Shown here: one piece after another, positions 26,347 through 35,672 of the stretch
Position numbering within the stretch: position 1 is the stretch's first letter
Layout: every line of letters begins with the position of its first letter
Source: Calidithermus roseus
Lineage (GTDB): Bacteria; Deinococcota; Deinococci; Deinococcales; Thermaceae
Direction of reading: 5' to 3'
DNA: 56,290 nucleotides
Assembly (NCBI RefSeq): GCF_003574095.1
Contig: NZ_QWLA01000013.1
Coordinates: 1-56,290 of the forward strand
The notes under the pieces: generated by a model
What the model was told of the DNA's origin: nothing
Database searches by the model: none
What the model saw: the letters and a program-made list of their open reading frames with translations, nothing else
Position numbers and translations under genes: made by a program

Positions 26347-29079
26347 ATGTCGTCCAGTGGGCAGGGTTGGGCCTGGGCCATCCCCAGGCCGCGCCTGATC
26401 CAGGCCATTGACCGGGCTCAGGGCCCGCTGGTGCTGTTGCGGGCAGCCGCCGGCTACGGCAAGACGGTACTGGCCGCGCAGTGGGCGGCGCAGCGTTCCG
26501 GTGTGCGCTGGCTCGAGCCAGGGGACGTTCTACCCGGCGGGTCGGGGGATGTGGTGTTCGAGAACTACCGGCTTGGCGACGCCGAGCTCGACCGGGCCCT
26601 CGTAGCCTTGCTCGAGGGTCTCGAGCCCGGAGCCCACCTGCTCCTGCTCGCGCGGGCTGAGCCCAGCCTGCCCATCACCCGCTGGCTGGCGGAGGGTCGG
26701 GCCACCCTCCTGGAGGCCGAGGACCTGGCTTTCAACCCGGACGAAGCGGCAGCCCTCCTGGGCCGCCATGCCGGGGAGCACCTGGAGCGGGCCATGCAGC
26801 GCAGCGAAGGCTGGCCCCTGGCGCTGCGGCTGATGGCGCAGGCCCTCGAGCGGGGTGGGGAAGCGGAGCAGGTGACGGGCCGGCTGCCTCCCCTCTCGGG
26901 CTACCTCGAGGCCGAGGTCTGGCCGGCGCTCACGCCCGCCCAGCGCCGCTTCGTGCTGCAGACGGCGGTGCTGGAGGAACTCTTCCCCCAGGAGTGCGAC
27001 GATCTGCTGGGCCGCAGCGGCTCAGCCCGCAGGCTGCAGACGCTACAGGCCGCCGGGGTGCCGCTGCAGCCACCCGGCAAGGTGGGCCAGGGCTACCGCT
27101 ACCCGGCGCTCTTCCGCGACTTCCTGCTCTCCAAGCTCGACGAGACCCCCAGGGAGCGCCGGGAACTCGAGGGTCGCGCGGCCCAGGTGCTGCTGCGGGC
27201 CTTCCGGCCTTTCCGGGCCGCGCCGCACGCCCTGGAGGCCCAGGACTGGGAGCTGGCCCTCACCTGCTTGTCCCAGGCCGCCGACAGGGTTTACCGCGAG
27301 GGTCAGGCCGCCACGCTGGAAACTTACCTCCAGCGCTTCCCCGAGGCTTACCGCGAGCGCCCGGAGTTCCTTCGCATCGAGGCCTATATCGCCTGGGGCT
27401 CCGGCAACTATGCCATCGCCCTCTCCAAGGCCACTCGTGCTGCCCAGGCTGGCGATCCTGACCTGCGGGCCCTGGCCCTGGTGGTGGTGGCGGGGGTGCA
27501 CCAGGCCCAGGGCCGCTGGAGCGAGGAGGCAGCCACCCTCGAGGCCGCCCTCGCCGCCCGGCCCCGGCAGACCCTTACTTTGGGCATCGTGCGCCACCTG
27601 CTGGGCGCGGCCTACCTGCGGCTGGGACGGCTGGAGGAGGCCGAGGCCACGCTGAACCAGGCCCTGGAGGGCTTCAAGCCGCACCAGCCCGGCTACGCCA
27701 GCGTGCTGGGGCAGTTGGCCCTGCTCCACCTGGCCCGGGGCCGCCCCCGTGCTGCCGCCGAGCGGCTGGAGCAGGCTGCCTTGATGCAGCGGCGGCTGGG
27801 CAACCTGCGGGGAGAGGCGGTGGTGCTGTACAACCTGGCCCTGGCCCTGAACCAGGCCGGGATGCACCGCCGGGCCCAGGGGGCCCTCGCCCAGGCCCGC
27901 CGGCTGGCCGAGCGCGTGGGCCTGACCCACCTCCTGGCCCTCATCGCCCGGGAGAGCGCCGATACCCTCCGCGACGTCGGCGAGGGGTCGGTGGAGCACT
28001 ACCGCCAGGCCCTGGCCGCGCTGGAGGCCCTCCAGGCTTCCGCCGGCCTGCTCCACGCCTATCACGGCCTCGCCGTGCTGCACCGCCGCCGGGGGGAAAT
28101 GGCCGCTGCCCGGCGGGCCGCCGAACAGGCCCTCCGCTTCGCCGCCTCGGGCGACCCGGCCTTCGTGGGGCTGGTGCGGGTTCACCGGGCGATGCTGGAA
28201 GGCGATGCCCAGGCTCTGGACTCGGCGCTGGCCGAGGTTCTGAAGGGGCCCAACCTCTACTACCAGGCCCAGGCCCTGCTCTACGCGGCCTCCAGGAGCC
28301 ACGACCCCACGCTGAGGCAGAAGGCTTTGGACCTCATCGAGGACCACGGCTTCGACCACCTGTTGCGGGAGGAGGAAGGCCTGCTTGCAGCCTGGCCGAG
28401 GGCCGGGAACCCCTCCCTCAGCGCCTCGACGCTGGCGGCGGGGCTGGAGTTGCGCATGCTGGGGGCCCTCGAGCTGAAAGGGCCAGGGGGTCAGCCGTCC
28501 GGTCTCAGGCCGCTGGCCCTGAGGCTTCTGGCCTATCTGGCCCTGCGCCGGGGGGCTACCGTGAGCCCCGAGCAGATCGCCCAGGCCCTGTGGCCGGACT
28601 CGAGCGAGGACATGCGCCCGACGCTGCAAACCCTCGTCTGGCAGCTTCGCCGGGCCCTGGGCTCAGGCATCGTCCTTACCTACGGCGGGGGCTACTGCTT
28701 CGATCCGCCTTATCCGCTCTGGACCGATGTGGAGGCCTTCAGCGAGAAGCTGCGCCAGGGCCGCCTGGCCGAAGCGGTGGCCCTGTACCGGGGTGAGCTT
28801 CTGCCCGGAGTGGACTGGGCCCAGCTCGAGCGCCAGCACCTGGAGAACCGTTACTTGCAGGCCCTGGAAGATCTGGCCGAGCAGGAGGCCGGGCAAGGAA
28901 ACCTCGAGGCCGCCATCGCCCTCTTAGAGCGGGTGATTGAGCGCGATCCCCTGGCCGAGGAAGCCTACCAGCGGCTCATCCGCTGGCACCAGCAGGCGGG
29001 CCACCCGGACGCGGCCCGGCGGCTGCGGCAGGAGTTTAGCAGGGTGCTCGAGGCCGAGTTCGAGCCGGGGAGCCGCTAA
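26347..29079 (+). CDS. Large STAND/TPR regulator with C-terminal OmpR-type wHTH and BTAD (SARP-like)
   Basis: 910 residues. N-terminal P-loop AAAGYGKTV (about 33-41) of a MalT-like STAND ATPase, followed by a winged-helix and arm region, then a long TPR array (about 310-650; e.g. LLGAAYLRLGRLEEAEATLNQAL). At about 700-790 is an OmpR-type DNA-binding domain (LRPLALRLLAYLALRRGATVSPEQIAQALWPDSSEDM), then the BTAD helices to the end. Ligand-gated transcription activators have this build. It is divergent from the exported-protein operon across a SARP-type repeat, so it very likely controls that operon and itself. Confidence 0.9.
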   Translation: MSSSGQGWAWAIPRPRLIQAIDRAQGPLVLLRAAAGYGKTVLAAQWAAQRSGVRWLEPGDVLPGGSGDVVFENYRLGDAELDRALVALLEGLEPGAHLLLLARAEPSLPITRWLAEGRATLLEAEDLAFNPDEAAALLGRHAGEHLERAMQRSEGWPLALRLMAQALERGGEAEQVTGRLPPLSGYLEAEVWPALTPAQRRFVLQTAVLEELFPQECDDLLGRSGSARRLQTLQAAGVPLQPPGKVGQGYRYPALFRDFLLSKLDETPRERRELEGRAAQVLLRAFRPFRAAPHALEAQDWELALTCLSQAADRVYREGQAATLETYLQRFPEAYRERPEFLRIEAYIAWGSGNYAIALSKATRAAQAGDPDLRALALVVVAGVHQAQGRWSEEAATLEAALAARPRQTLTLGIVRHLLGAAYLRLGRLEEAEATLNQALEGFKPHQPGYASVLGQLALLHLARGRPRAAAERLEQAALMQRRLGNLRGEAVVLYNLALALNQAGMHRRAQGALAQARRLAERVGLTHLLALIARESADTLRDVGEGSVEHYRQALAALEALQASAGLLHAYHGLAVLHRRRGEMAAARRAAEQALRFAASGDPAFVGLVRVHRAMLEGDAQALDSALAEVLKGPNLYYQAQALLYAASRSHDPTLRQKALDLIEDHGFDHLLREEEGLLAAWPRAGNPSLSASTLAAGLELRMLGALELKGPGGQPSGLRPLALRLLAYLALRRGATVSPEQIAQALWPDSSEDMRPTLQTLVWQLRRALGSGIVLTYGGGYCFDPPYPLWTDVEAFSEKLRQGRLAEAVALYRGELLPGVDWAQLERQHLENRYLQALEDLAEQEAGQGNLEAAIALLERVIERDPLAEEAYQRLIRWHQQAGHPDAARRLRQEFSRVLEAEFEPGSR

Positions 29080-29206
29080 GCGGTGCATCGGGTGCCAAGG
29101 TAAAGACCTACACCCTGGGCAATTCCCGGTAAACCGAGCATCCACCCGCTTTGCCGTGGAAGTGCCAACGGATGCCCAAGCGGCTGTGTCCCTGGCCTGC
29201 AAAAGC

Positions 29207-29235
29207 TTGACGCATACTGCATAAGCCGGTAACAT
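29207..29235 (+). promoter_or_regulatory. Promoter upstream of the pseudouridine synthase gene
   Basis: TTGACG (29207-29212), 17-bp spacer, TAACAT (29230-29235). A terminator-like hairpin begins about 12 bp further on. The rest of the 29080-29273 gap shows no gene or RNA that I recognise. Confidence 0.5.
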
Positions 29236-29247
29236 GAATTTATCGAA

Positions 29248-29275
29248 CCCGGAGGCGTCCGGGCCTTTTCTTTTT
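29248..29275 (+). terminator. Terminator just before the pseudouridine synthase start
   Basis: CCCGGA-GGCG-TCCGGG stem followed by CCTTTTCTTTTT. It ends the BTAD regulator transcript but also lies between a promoter and the next start codon, only 4 bp from the ATG. Confidence 0.65.
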
Positions 29276-29279
29276 GGGC

Positions 29280-30008
29280 ATGGCGAAGGAGCGGCTGGAT
29301 AAAGTGCTGGCCCACCTGGGGCTGGGCAGTCGGAAGGAGATTCACCGGCTGGCTCGAGCCGGATTGGTTTATATCGACGGGCAGCTAGTCCGTGACGCGG
29401 CGTTTAAGTTCGACCCCACCCTCTGCCGCATCGAGGTGAACGGCGAGGAGGTGGTCTACCGGGCCTTCTTCCACCTCATGCTGCACAAGCCCGCCGGGTA
29501 CATCACCTCCACCGGCGACCGCGACGGCCAGCCCGTCACCGCACTGCTGCCCGAGGAGTGGCAGCGCGACGACTGGATGCCGGTGGGCCGATTGGACAAG
29601 GACACCGAGGGGTTGCTGCTCTTGACCACCGACGGCGAACTGCTGCACCGCCTGACCCACCCTCGCTGGAAGGTGAAAAAGCGCTATTACGCCGAACTCG
29701 CCTCTCCCGCCACTCCCGCCGACGTGGAAGCCTTCGCCCTGGGCTTCGAACTCGACGGCGAGCCCCTACAGCCCGCCGAGCTCAGCCTTCATGCCGATCC
29801 CCGCAAGGTCGAGCTGGTGATCCGCGAGGGCAAGTACCACCAGGTCAAGCGCATGTTCGCCGCGCGGGGCAACCACGTCACCTACCTCAGGCGCATCGCC
29901 TTCGGGCCGCTCGCCCTCCCCTCCGACCTGGCCATAGGGGAATCCAGGCCGCTCGAGGCCGACGAGGAGCGCAGCCTCTACGAGGCCGTGGGTCTGCCCT
30001 CGAGGTAA
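29280..30008 (+). CDS. Pseudouridine synthase, RsuA/RluB family
   Basis: 242 residues. N-terminal S4 RNA-binding domain (ERLDKVLAHLGLGSRKEIHRLARAGLVYIDG), then the catalytic domain with KPAGYITST, the active-site Asp in GRLDKDTEGLLLLT, KRYYAEL and EGKYHQVKRMFAARGNHV. The family modifies U516 of 16S rRNA (RsuA) or 23S sites (RluB/E/F); the length favours RsuA but this is not decisive. ATG 29280 starts directly before the S4 homology; there is no ribosome binding site, only a T-rich tract. Its 3' end abuts a truncated response-regulator relic on the other strand. Confidence 0.9.
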   Translation: MAKERLDKVLAHLGLGSRKEIHRLARAGLVYIDGQLVRDAAFKFDPTLCRIEVNGEEVVYRAFFHLMLHKPAGYITSTGDRDGQPVTALLPEEWQRDDWMPVGRLDKDTEGLLLLTTDGELLHRLTHPRWKVKKRYYAELASPATPADVEAFALGFELDGEPLQPAELSLHADPRKVELVIREGKYHQVKRMFAARGNHVTYLRRIAFGPLALPSDLAIGESRPLEADEERSLYEAVGLPSR

Positions 30009-30093
30009 AGCCCTCGCGCCGCAGGTAGTCCTCCAGGATCTCGGCCAGGCGGGCTTCGTCTTCGACGATCAGGATGGTGGCGTTCACAGCCAT
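30004..30093 (-). pseudogene. Truncated response-regulator receiver domain
   Basis: From ATG 30093 the frame reads [19 protein letters not shown] and LEDYLRREGFT, the first beta strand, acidic pocket (ED) and first helix of a response regulator, then similarity stops at about 30004 against the end of the pseudouridine synthase gene. The phospho-acceptor Asp and everything after are missing. Its start overlaps the methyltransferase stop (ATG within the last codons) and has GGAAGG upstream, so an intact regulator was once translationally coupled to that operon. Confidence 0.75.
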
Positions 30094-30518
30094 CGCCGCA
30101 CCTTCCGGCGGTATTCGGCATAAGGGGTGCCCAGGGTTCGCTCCACCTTGGCCTCTTCCTGGGGGATGTAGCCATAGTTCATCGCCAGCCAGAAGGCCAC
30201 AGGCGCGGCCAGCATGGGCACCGAGCCCATCCACACGGCCACGCCCAGCAAGAAGAGCAGCATCCCCAGGTAGATGGGGTTGCGGCTGTAGCGGTAGGGT
30301 CCACTGGTCACCAACTGCCTGGGCAGGGTGGTGGGCTCGATGGGGGTGTCGTGCTTGCGGAACTCGGCCACGGCCCAGCCGGCGAGGCCAACCGCCACGG
30401 TGATCAGGACCGCGGCCAGCCCCGCAAGCGGGGTGAAGCGCCCCGGTAGGACGAGGTGCAGCCCCAGCCCCAGCAGGAAAGCCAGGGCCAGGATCTGAAT
30501 GGGGACCAGGCGGGTCAT
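30084..30518 (-). CDS. Isoprenylcysteine carboxyl methyltransferase-like membrane protein
   Basis: 144 residues. Three to four membrane segments and the family signature [16 protein letters not shown] with [24 protein letters not shown] at the C-terminus, as in ICMT/PEMT-type methyltransferases. Bacterial members methylate lipids or small molecules; the substrate is unknown. It starts 5 bp after the exporter stop codon and its own end overlaps the response-regulator relic, so the three formed one operon. Confidence 0.85.
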   Translation of the reverse strand: MTRLVPIQILALAFLLGLGLHLVLPGRFTPLAGLAAVLITVAVGLAGWAVAEFRKHDTPIEPTTLPRQLVTSGPYRYSRNPIYLGMLLFLLGVAVWMGSVPMLAAPVAFWLAMNYGYIPQEEAKVERTLGTPYAEYRRKVRRWL

Positions 30519-30523
30519 GGGCT

Positions 30524-32362
30524 TCAGTCCGCCACGGCGGCAGCGGGCGCGTTGGTCCGGCGCAGGGGCAACTCGGGGATGAAGAGGGTCACCGTCAGCC
30601 CCAGCAGCACGATCAGGATGCCGATCTGGTAGACCTGCCGAATAGCGGTGGTGAGAGCCTGCTTGAGCGCGATCTCGACCCTATCCACGGTGGCGAAGGC
30701 GCTCTGCTGCGCTTCATCGAGGCCCGTGGTGGCCTGGCTCAGAGCACCCTTCCTGACTGATTCCTCCACGCTGCTCGCCAGCATCCGCCGCAGGCTGTCG
30801 GGGGTGCTGGGGTCGGCCAGGAGCTTTTGCACGGCCTGGGGGTCGTTCGTCTCGAGGGCGGCTTTCAGGGTATTTCTCTGCTCCTCGAAGCGCTGGGCGA
30901 TCTGAGCCTTGATCTTCCGGGCATCGAAGGAGAGCTGGGCCCCGGCCTCGCTGCTTGCCGAACTGCCGGAAAACCGCAACTGCGCGCGCAGGGCCGGGGG
31001 GAGGTCGGCGGTGGCGGCCTGGAGGCGCGGGGCGAGCTGGGTGCTGAAGGTGTTGGCGAAGATGCTGCCCAGGATGGCGACACCGATGGTCGAGCCCATG
31101 GAGCGGAAGAACAGCGCTGAGCTGCTGGCTACGCCGGTCATGTGCGGGGGGACCGCGTTCTGGATGGCCAGGGTGTAGAGCGGGATGGCCGGGCCGAGCC
31201 CTAGCCCCATCAGGATCATCTTGAGGGTGACCTCGGCCTGGGTAGACTCGGGCGTGAGGGTGAAGCCCATGATCACGAAAGCCGTGGCCAGGATGAAGAT
31301 CCCGGCGAGCATCAGGGGCTTGTAACGTCCGATGCGCGAGACCAACTGGCCCGAGATGACGTTGCCGAAGACGATCCCTAAGGTGAGGGGGGTGATGGTG
31401 AGACCGGAGTTGGTGGCCGACAGCCCCACCACGATCACCATGAACAAGGGCAAAAACACGATGGCCGCCAGGAAGCCCGCCCCCAGTACGAAGGCGGCAG
31501 CGTTCCCCACGGCGAAGGTGCGGTTGGCGAAGAGCGAGAGCGGGAGGATAGGCTCCTTAACCCGCCGCTCGGTCAGCAGGAAGGCCACCAGCCCTACCAG
31601 CGCCAGCGCGAACATACCCAAAATCTGCCAGGAGCCCCACAGATAGCCGGTTTCACCAGGATTGACCTGGGTTTTGCCCAGCGACAGTGCCAGTAACAGG
31701 GGCACGGTGAACACCAGCAGCCACATGGCTCCTAGGTAATCGATCACTGGCCTGTGCTGGGAGAGCCACAGCAGCGGCATGCGGGCGAAGATGAAGGCCA
31801 GGGCCACCGCTCCGATGGGCAGGTTGACGAAAAAGACCCAGTGCCAGCCGACGTTGTCGGTGAGGAAGCCGCCTACCAGCGGCCCGACCACGCTGCTGAG
31901 CCCAAACACCGCGCCAAAAAGCCCGGTGTAGCGCCCGCGCACCGCGGGGGGAAAGATGTCGGCAATGATAGCGAAGGCCGTGGTGAACAGCCCCGCCGAG
32001 CCAAGGCCCTGCAGCGCGCGGAAGAGGATGAGCTGAAGGGCGCTCTGCGAGAGCCCGCACAAGAGCGAGCCCAGCAGGAAGATGCCGATGGCCGTGATCA
32101 GCACGGGTTTGCGACCGTAGAGGTCGGAGAGCTTGCCGTAGATGGGCACGAAGACCGTCGAAGTCACCAGGTAGGCCGTGGTGATCCAGACGTATAGCGA
32201 GGGTTCGATGCGCAGGTCGCGCTGGATGGCGGGGCCCGCGGTGGCCACGATGGTCTGGTCGAGGGCCGCCAGCAGCAGGCCCAGGAGTGTGCCCAGCAAT
32301 GTAAACAAGCGTTCTTGCGGGGTGAGTTGGGGGATTTTGAACTGCGGTGGCTGTGCCGCCAT
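30524..32362 (-). CDS. Multidrug exporter, DHA2 (EmrB/QacA) MFS family
   Basis: 612 residues from ATG 32362 (AGGAGG 6 nt upstream). Fourteen predicted membrane segments; motif [13 protein letters not shown] after segment 2 and antiporter motif C GPLVGGFL in segment 5. Asp in ALDQTIV of segment 1 is typical. A hydrophilic stretch of about 120 residues (around 440-570), Ala/Gln/Ser-rich and helical, separates the last two segments and is larger than usual. It exports drugs or lipids by proton antiport. A short palindrome upstream may bind a local repressor, though no regulator gene is adjacent now. Confidence 0.93.
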   Translation of the reverse strand: MAAQPPQFKIPQLTPQERLFTLLGTLLGLLLAALDQTIVATAGPAIQRDLRIEPSLYVWITTAYLVTSTVFVPIYGKLSDLYGRKPVLITAIGIFLLGSLLCGLSQSALQLILFRALQGLGSAGLFTTAFAIIADIFPPAVRGRYTGLFGAVFGLSSVVGPLVGGFLTDNVGWHWVFFVNLPIGAVALAFIFARMPLLWLSQHRPVIDYLGAMWLLVFTVPLLLALSLGKTQVNPGETGYLWGSWQILGMFALALVGLVAFLLTERRVKEPILPLSLFANRTFAVGNAAAFVLGAGFLAAIVFLPLFMVIVVGLSATNSGLTITPLTLGIVFGNVISGQLVSRIGRYKPLMLAGIFILATAFVIMGFTLTPESTQAEVTLKMILMGLGLGPAIPLYTLAIQNAVPPHMTGVASSSALFFRSMGSTIGVAILGSIFANTFSTQLAPRLQAATADLPPALRAQLRFSGSSASSEAGAQLSFDARKIKAQIAQRFEEQRNTLKAALETNDPQAVQKLLADPSTPDSLRRMLASSVEESVRKGALSQATTGLDEAQQSAFATVDRVEIALKQALTTAIRQVYQIGILIVLLGLTVTLFIPELPLRRTNAPAAAVAD

Positions 32363-32384
32363 ACATCCTCCTGAAAAAAACAAA

Positions 32385-32397
32385 GCAGTTTTACTGC
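32385..32397. promoter_or_regulatory. Short palindrome upstream of the exporter
   Basis: GCAGT-TTT-ACTGC, 23-35 bp before the exporter start. A possible repressor site. Confidence 0.35.
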
Positions 32398-32500
32398 ACT
32401 GAAGCCTCGGCAAATGTACAGCGTCTTACCCGTCGGATCCGGGGTGCGGTGCCTTCTCGTGTTTTACCGCCCCAAGGTGAAGCGAAGCCCCTGGTGCTGC

Positions 32501-32890
32501 CTAGTTCTGCAGGCCCTTTTTGATGACTTCGAACTCCTCGAGCGTGATCTCTCCCCTGGCGAAGCGCAGGCGGGCCACTTCCAGCGCGCTGTCGCGGTGC
32601 CAGAAGGTCTTCCAATCGTCAGGAGCCTGCTCCTGCTCGAGCCCGGCCTTGATTCGCTCGTACTCTTCCCGGCTGATCTCGCCTTTGGCAAAGCGCTCAC
32701 GGGCGGCCTTGAGGGCCTCGTCGCCCGCAAGAGGTCCACGCATGTGCCTCCAGTCTCCGCGCCAGCTTGGACGGCCCCACACGAAGAAGTGGAAGGCCCA
32801 GAACAAGAAGATGAAGAACAGCAGCAGGCCCAGGAAGTTCAGGAATGCCAGCCCGAAGCCCCAGCCTCCATATCCCATCATCGCTTCCAT
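32501..32890 (-). CDS. Membrane protein with two SHOCT motifs
   Basis: 129 residues from ATG 32890 (AAGGAGA upstream). One hydrophobic segment rich in Phe/Leu (about 10-36), then two copies of the short C-terminal domain: ALKAARERFAKGEISREEYE and ALEVARLRFARGEITLEEFE. SHOCT motifs occur at the ends of many membrane proteins and may mediate oligomerisation. The tandem copy is somewhat unusual. No operon partner; it lies between the exporter and aioA. Confidence 0.85.
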   Translation of the reverse strand: MEAMMGYGGWGFGLAFLNFLGLLLFFIFLFWAFHFFVWGRPSWRGDWRHMRGPLAGDEALKAARERFAKGEISREEYERIKAGLEQEQAPDDWKTFWHRDSALEVARLRFARGEITLEEFEVIKKGLQN

Positions 32891-33089
32891 TGCATTCTCC
32901 TTTGGCGCCCAGGGGAGCCTGAGCGTTGGCCAAAGGGTAGGGCGAGGACTGTGAAGGGTGGGGGCAGGCTGTGTGAATGGCGTGTGAATGCGACTGCCTG
33001 CTCGAGCCGATGGAGCCTCGAGTCGGCCCACAGCCAGATAACCCCCACTCCTGCCAGGGAGTGGGGGTAGCTATGGGCTTGAAGTGGGT

Positions 33090-35663
33090 CTAATCGAACT
33101 TGTTCTGGGCTAACAGGCTGGTGTTGCTGGTCACGTCGGGGAGCCCCCCGGAGAGCTTGCGGATGGCGACTCGAGTGCCCTTGTACCAGGGGATGGTGGT
33201 CTTGGGGTCGGTGTAGCCCGAGACCATGCTGTTGGACGTTCCCCGCGTGTGGTATTGCAGGGCGAAGATCAGACCGGGCTTCACCGCATCGGTCACGTAG
33301 ACCATGAAGGTGCCGTTGCCCTCCTCGTTCCAGACTTCCACGATGTCCCCGCTCTTGATGCTCAGGCGCTGGGCGTCCTGCGGATGCAACTCGATATATG
33401 GCAGGGGTAGGGTCAGCATCTTCTCAGGCAGGAAGCGGTCGTTGTACATGGTCTGCCAAATGACCTGTGCGCGTCCGGTGGTCATCCAGAAGGGGTACTT
33501 CTGGGCCATGTCGCCCTCGAGGTACTTCTGCACTTCGGGGGGATAGCCTTCCCAGTCGTCGGTGCCGTACCAGCTAAACTTGCCGTCCTTGGTGCCGAAC
33601 TTGGTGCTGTAGCGACGCAGGGTTCCTACCGGCTTGCCGTTTTCCATGCGGACCGGGGTGCGGATACCCTGCTGCCCTACTTGCTTGAGGAAAGCATAGG
33701 TCACGCCCTTGTAGCACTCGGCGGGCAGGGTGGCCTCTTCGGAGGCGGGAATGTTGTTGTCGGGGAACTCGCTGGCCCCGGCCAGGAACACGTCCTCGTC
33801 CTTGTTCCAGCCCTTGCCGAACTCGAACTTGCGGGCTTCGGCCTCGTTGCCGTCCTTGCGGTACAGATCGGCCATCCGCAGCCCCACCAGCTTGCAGATT
33901 TCCCAGTCCTGCTTGGCCTCGCCGGGGGGGTCCATGAACTTCTCGTACAGGCGCAGCAGGCGGCTGTTGCAGTTGATAGAGGTCTGGTTGGCCTCACCCC
34001 AGGCGCTCGCCGGGAGCAGCAGGTGGGCGTCGAGGGCGGTGTGGATCATGTAAAGGTCCTGCACCACCATAAACAGCCCGCCCGTGGCCTCGAGCCCCTC
34101 GAGCACCTTGGTCACGTATCCCTCCGTCGTGCCGGGCTCCCCCGACTGGCCAAGGTAGTCGGTCAGGGCCTTGGTGCGCTCGTGGATGCGCTTACGGAAG
34201 AGCTGGTTGTTGGGGGTGGAGAGGTAGGGGTTGGTGCCGATCACCCAGTACAGCTTGCCGCCTCCGTCGGTGAGGTACTTATCCACGTTGACTGGCGGCC
34301 CGCCGTTGTAGATGGAGCCTGGAGTGGGGGAGGGCGGGCGCACGTAGCCCTCCTGATGTCCCCCCTGCCGCCCGCAGCCCGTGCCGGGCCTGCCGATGTT
34401 CTGGCTGAGCACTGCCATCTGCACCAGGGCTGCGATCTGGTCGTAGTTTTTCATGTTCCAGATCATGCCCTTCTCGTAGATGGTGAGGGTGCGGCGCCTA
34501 AAGCCCCCAGTTTTGGGCTTGGCGATCCAATCGGCGGCTTTCTCGATGTCGGCTCTGGGAACCCCGGTGATGCGCGAAGCCTGGGCCATGAACTCGGCAT
34601 AGGGCGTGCCCAGCTTGAGCGACTTGGCCTTGTACTCCTCGAACTTGGCCATGTCGGTGCGGTTTTGCAGGTACTGCATGTTGTAGTAGCCGCGCTCCCA
34701 GATCACCCGGGCGATGGCGTTGGCCAGGATGTAGTCGGTGCCCAGGTTGGGTCTGAGGTGCAGGGTGCGGCCTGGCGCGGCGGTCTGGGCGATGGTGAGC
34801 GAGCTGGTGCGGCGCGGGTCCACCACGATCATATAGGCAGCCTCGACCGGCTCGTTGCGCTCGAGGCTTTGCTGCTTCTCGGGGATGGTGGCCCCCCGCA
34901 GGTTGGGCAGCATGTGCTCGGTGTAGAACACGCTGCCCGTTTCGTAGGTATTGGCTCCCCATAGCACGATGGTATCGGCCAGCCGGGCGTCGCTGGCGTC
35001 GTAGTTCAGCTCGTGCACCCCGCGCTCGCGGCTGCCCCAGACCTCGGAGTTGTAAGCTGGGCGATTGTGGATGGCGATGTGCTTGACGCTGAAGCCCTTG
35101 AAGAACAGTGAACCCACCCCGTAGTTGTTTTCGAACCCCGCTCCCGAGGCGCCGTGGTCGAAGGCCTTGACCGCGATGTTGTCGTCGTTGCCGTCCTTGT
35201 CACGGATGCCTTTGGCTACTCCACACAGGATGTTGAGGGCTTCCTGCCAGGTGATGACCTGGAACTGGTCTCCCACCCGCAGCATGGGGTACTTCAGACG
35301 CTCGCGGGTGGCGCGGCCCTCCGAGAAGGTGGCGATGGCATTGGTCGCTCCCCGCGAGGAGTGATCCCCGTTGAGGTTGATGGGGGAGTCCTTGGCAGGC
35401 ACGATCACCACGTGATACTGCACCCCGTCCTTGTTGGTGACGATGGAGTGCATGGTTTCGGAGTAGGTTTGCCCGGCGATGGGGGGCTGGGCGCTGAGGT
35501 TGACGCCAAAGGCATTCTGGCTGGCCTCGAGGCCCCCCTGCGTGCCCACCGGCCAGGTGTACACCTTGTACCCACAGCCCACGTTGCAGTACTGGCACAC
35601 CGTATTGCGGACGGTGGCGTTCCTGGGCGGAATGGGCAGCTGATCCCTGCGTTCGTAGGACAT
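33090..35663 (-). CDS. aioA: Arsenite oxidase large (molybdopterin) subunit
   Basis: 857 residues, the normal AioA length. The N-terminus has CQYCNVGCGYK (Cys23, Cys26, Cys30), three ligands only, and HSSRG at 101-105 where other DMSO-reductase enzymes have a fourth Cys; this is the [3Fe-4S] signature of AioA. Molybdopterin-guanine-dinucleotide binding motifs follow. It oxidises arsenite to arsenate. It has no signal peptide and is carried by the Tat signal of AioB. It starts 10 bp after aioB ends. Arsenite oxidase rather than another Mo enzyme is supported by the Rieske partner and arsR. Confidence 0.95.
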   Translation of the reverse strand: MSYERRDQLPIPPRNATVRNTVCQYCNVGCGYKVYTWPVGTQGGLEASQNAFGVNLSAQPPIAGQTYSETMHSIVTNKDGVQYHVVIVPAKDSPINLNGDHSSRGATNAIATFSEGRATRERLKYPMLRVGDQFQVITWQEALNILCGVAKGIRDKDGNDDNIAVKAFDHGASGAGFENNYGVGSLFFKGFSVKHIAIHNRPAYNSEVWGSRERGVHELNYDASDARLADTIVLWGANTYETGSVFYTEHMLPNLRGATIPEKQQSLERNEPVEAAYMIVVDPRRTSSLTIAQTAAPGRTLHLRPNLGTDYILANAIARVIWERGYYNMQYLQNRTDMAKFEEYKAKSLKLGTPYAEFMAQASRITGVPRADIEKAADWIAKPKTGGFRRRTLTIYEKGMIWNMKNYDQIAALVQMAVLSQNIGRPGTGCGRQGGHQEGYVRPPSPTPGSIYNGGPPVNVDKYLTDGGGKLYWVIGTNPYLSTPNNQLFRKRIHERTKALTDYLGQSGEPGTTEGYVTKVLEGLEATGGLFMVVQDLYMIHTALDAHLLLPASAWGEANQTSINCNSRLLRLYEKFMDPPGEAKQDWEICKLVGLRMADLYRKDGNEAEARKFEFGKGWNKDEDVFLAGASEFPDNNIPASEEATLPAECYKGVTYAFLKQVGQQGIRTPVRMENGKPVGTLRRYSTKFGTKDGKFSWYGTDDWEGYPPEVQKYLEGDMAQKYPFWMTTGRAQVIWQTMYNDRFLPEKMLTLPLPYIELHPQDAQRLSIKSGDIVEVWNEEGNGTFMVYVTDAVKPGLIFALQYHTRGTSNSMVSGYTDPKTTIPWYKGTRVAIRKLSGGLPDVTSNTSLLAQNKFD

Positions 35664-35672
35664 TCGAACCCC

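Noticed and set aside
29080-29206. Possible structured RNA after the BTAD gene (AGCCGCT and AGCGGCT inverted repeat about 100 bp apart)
   Set aside because: I could not match it to a riboswitch, 6S, SRP or other RNA family, and the pairing is short for the distance.
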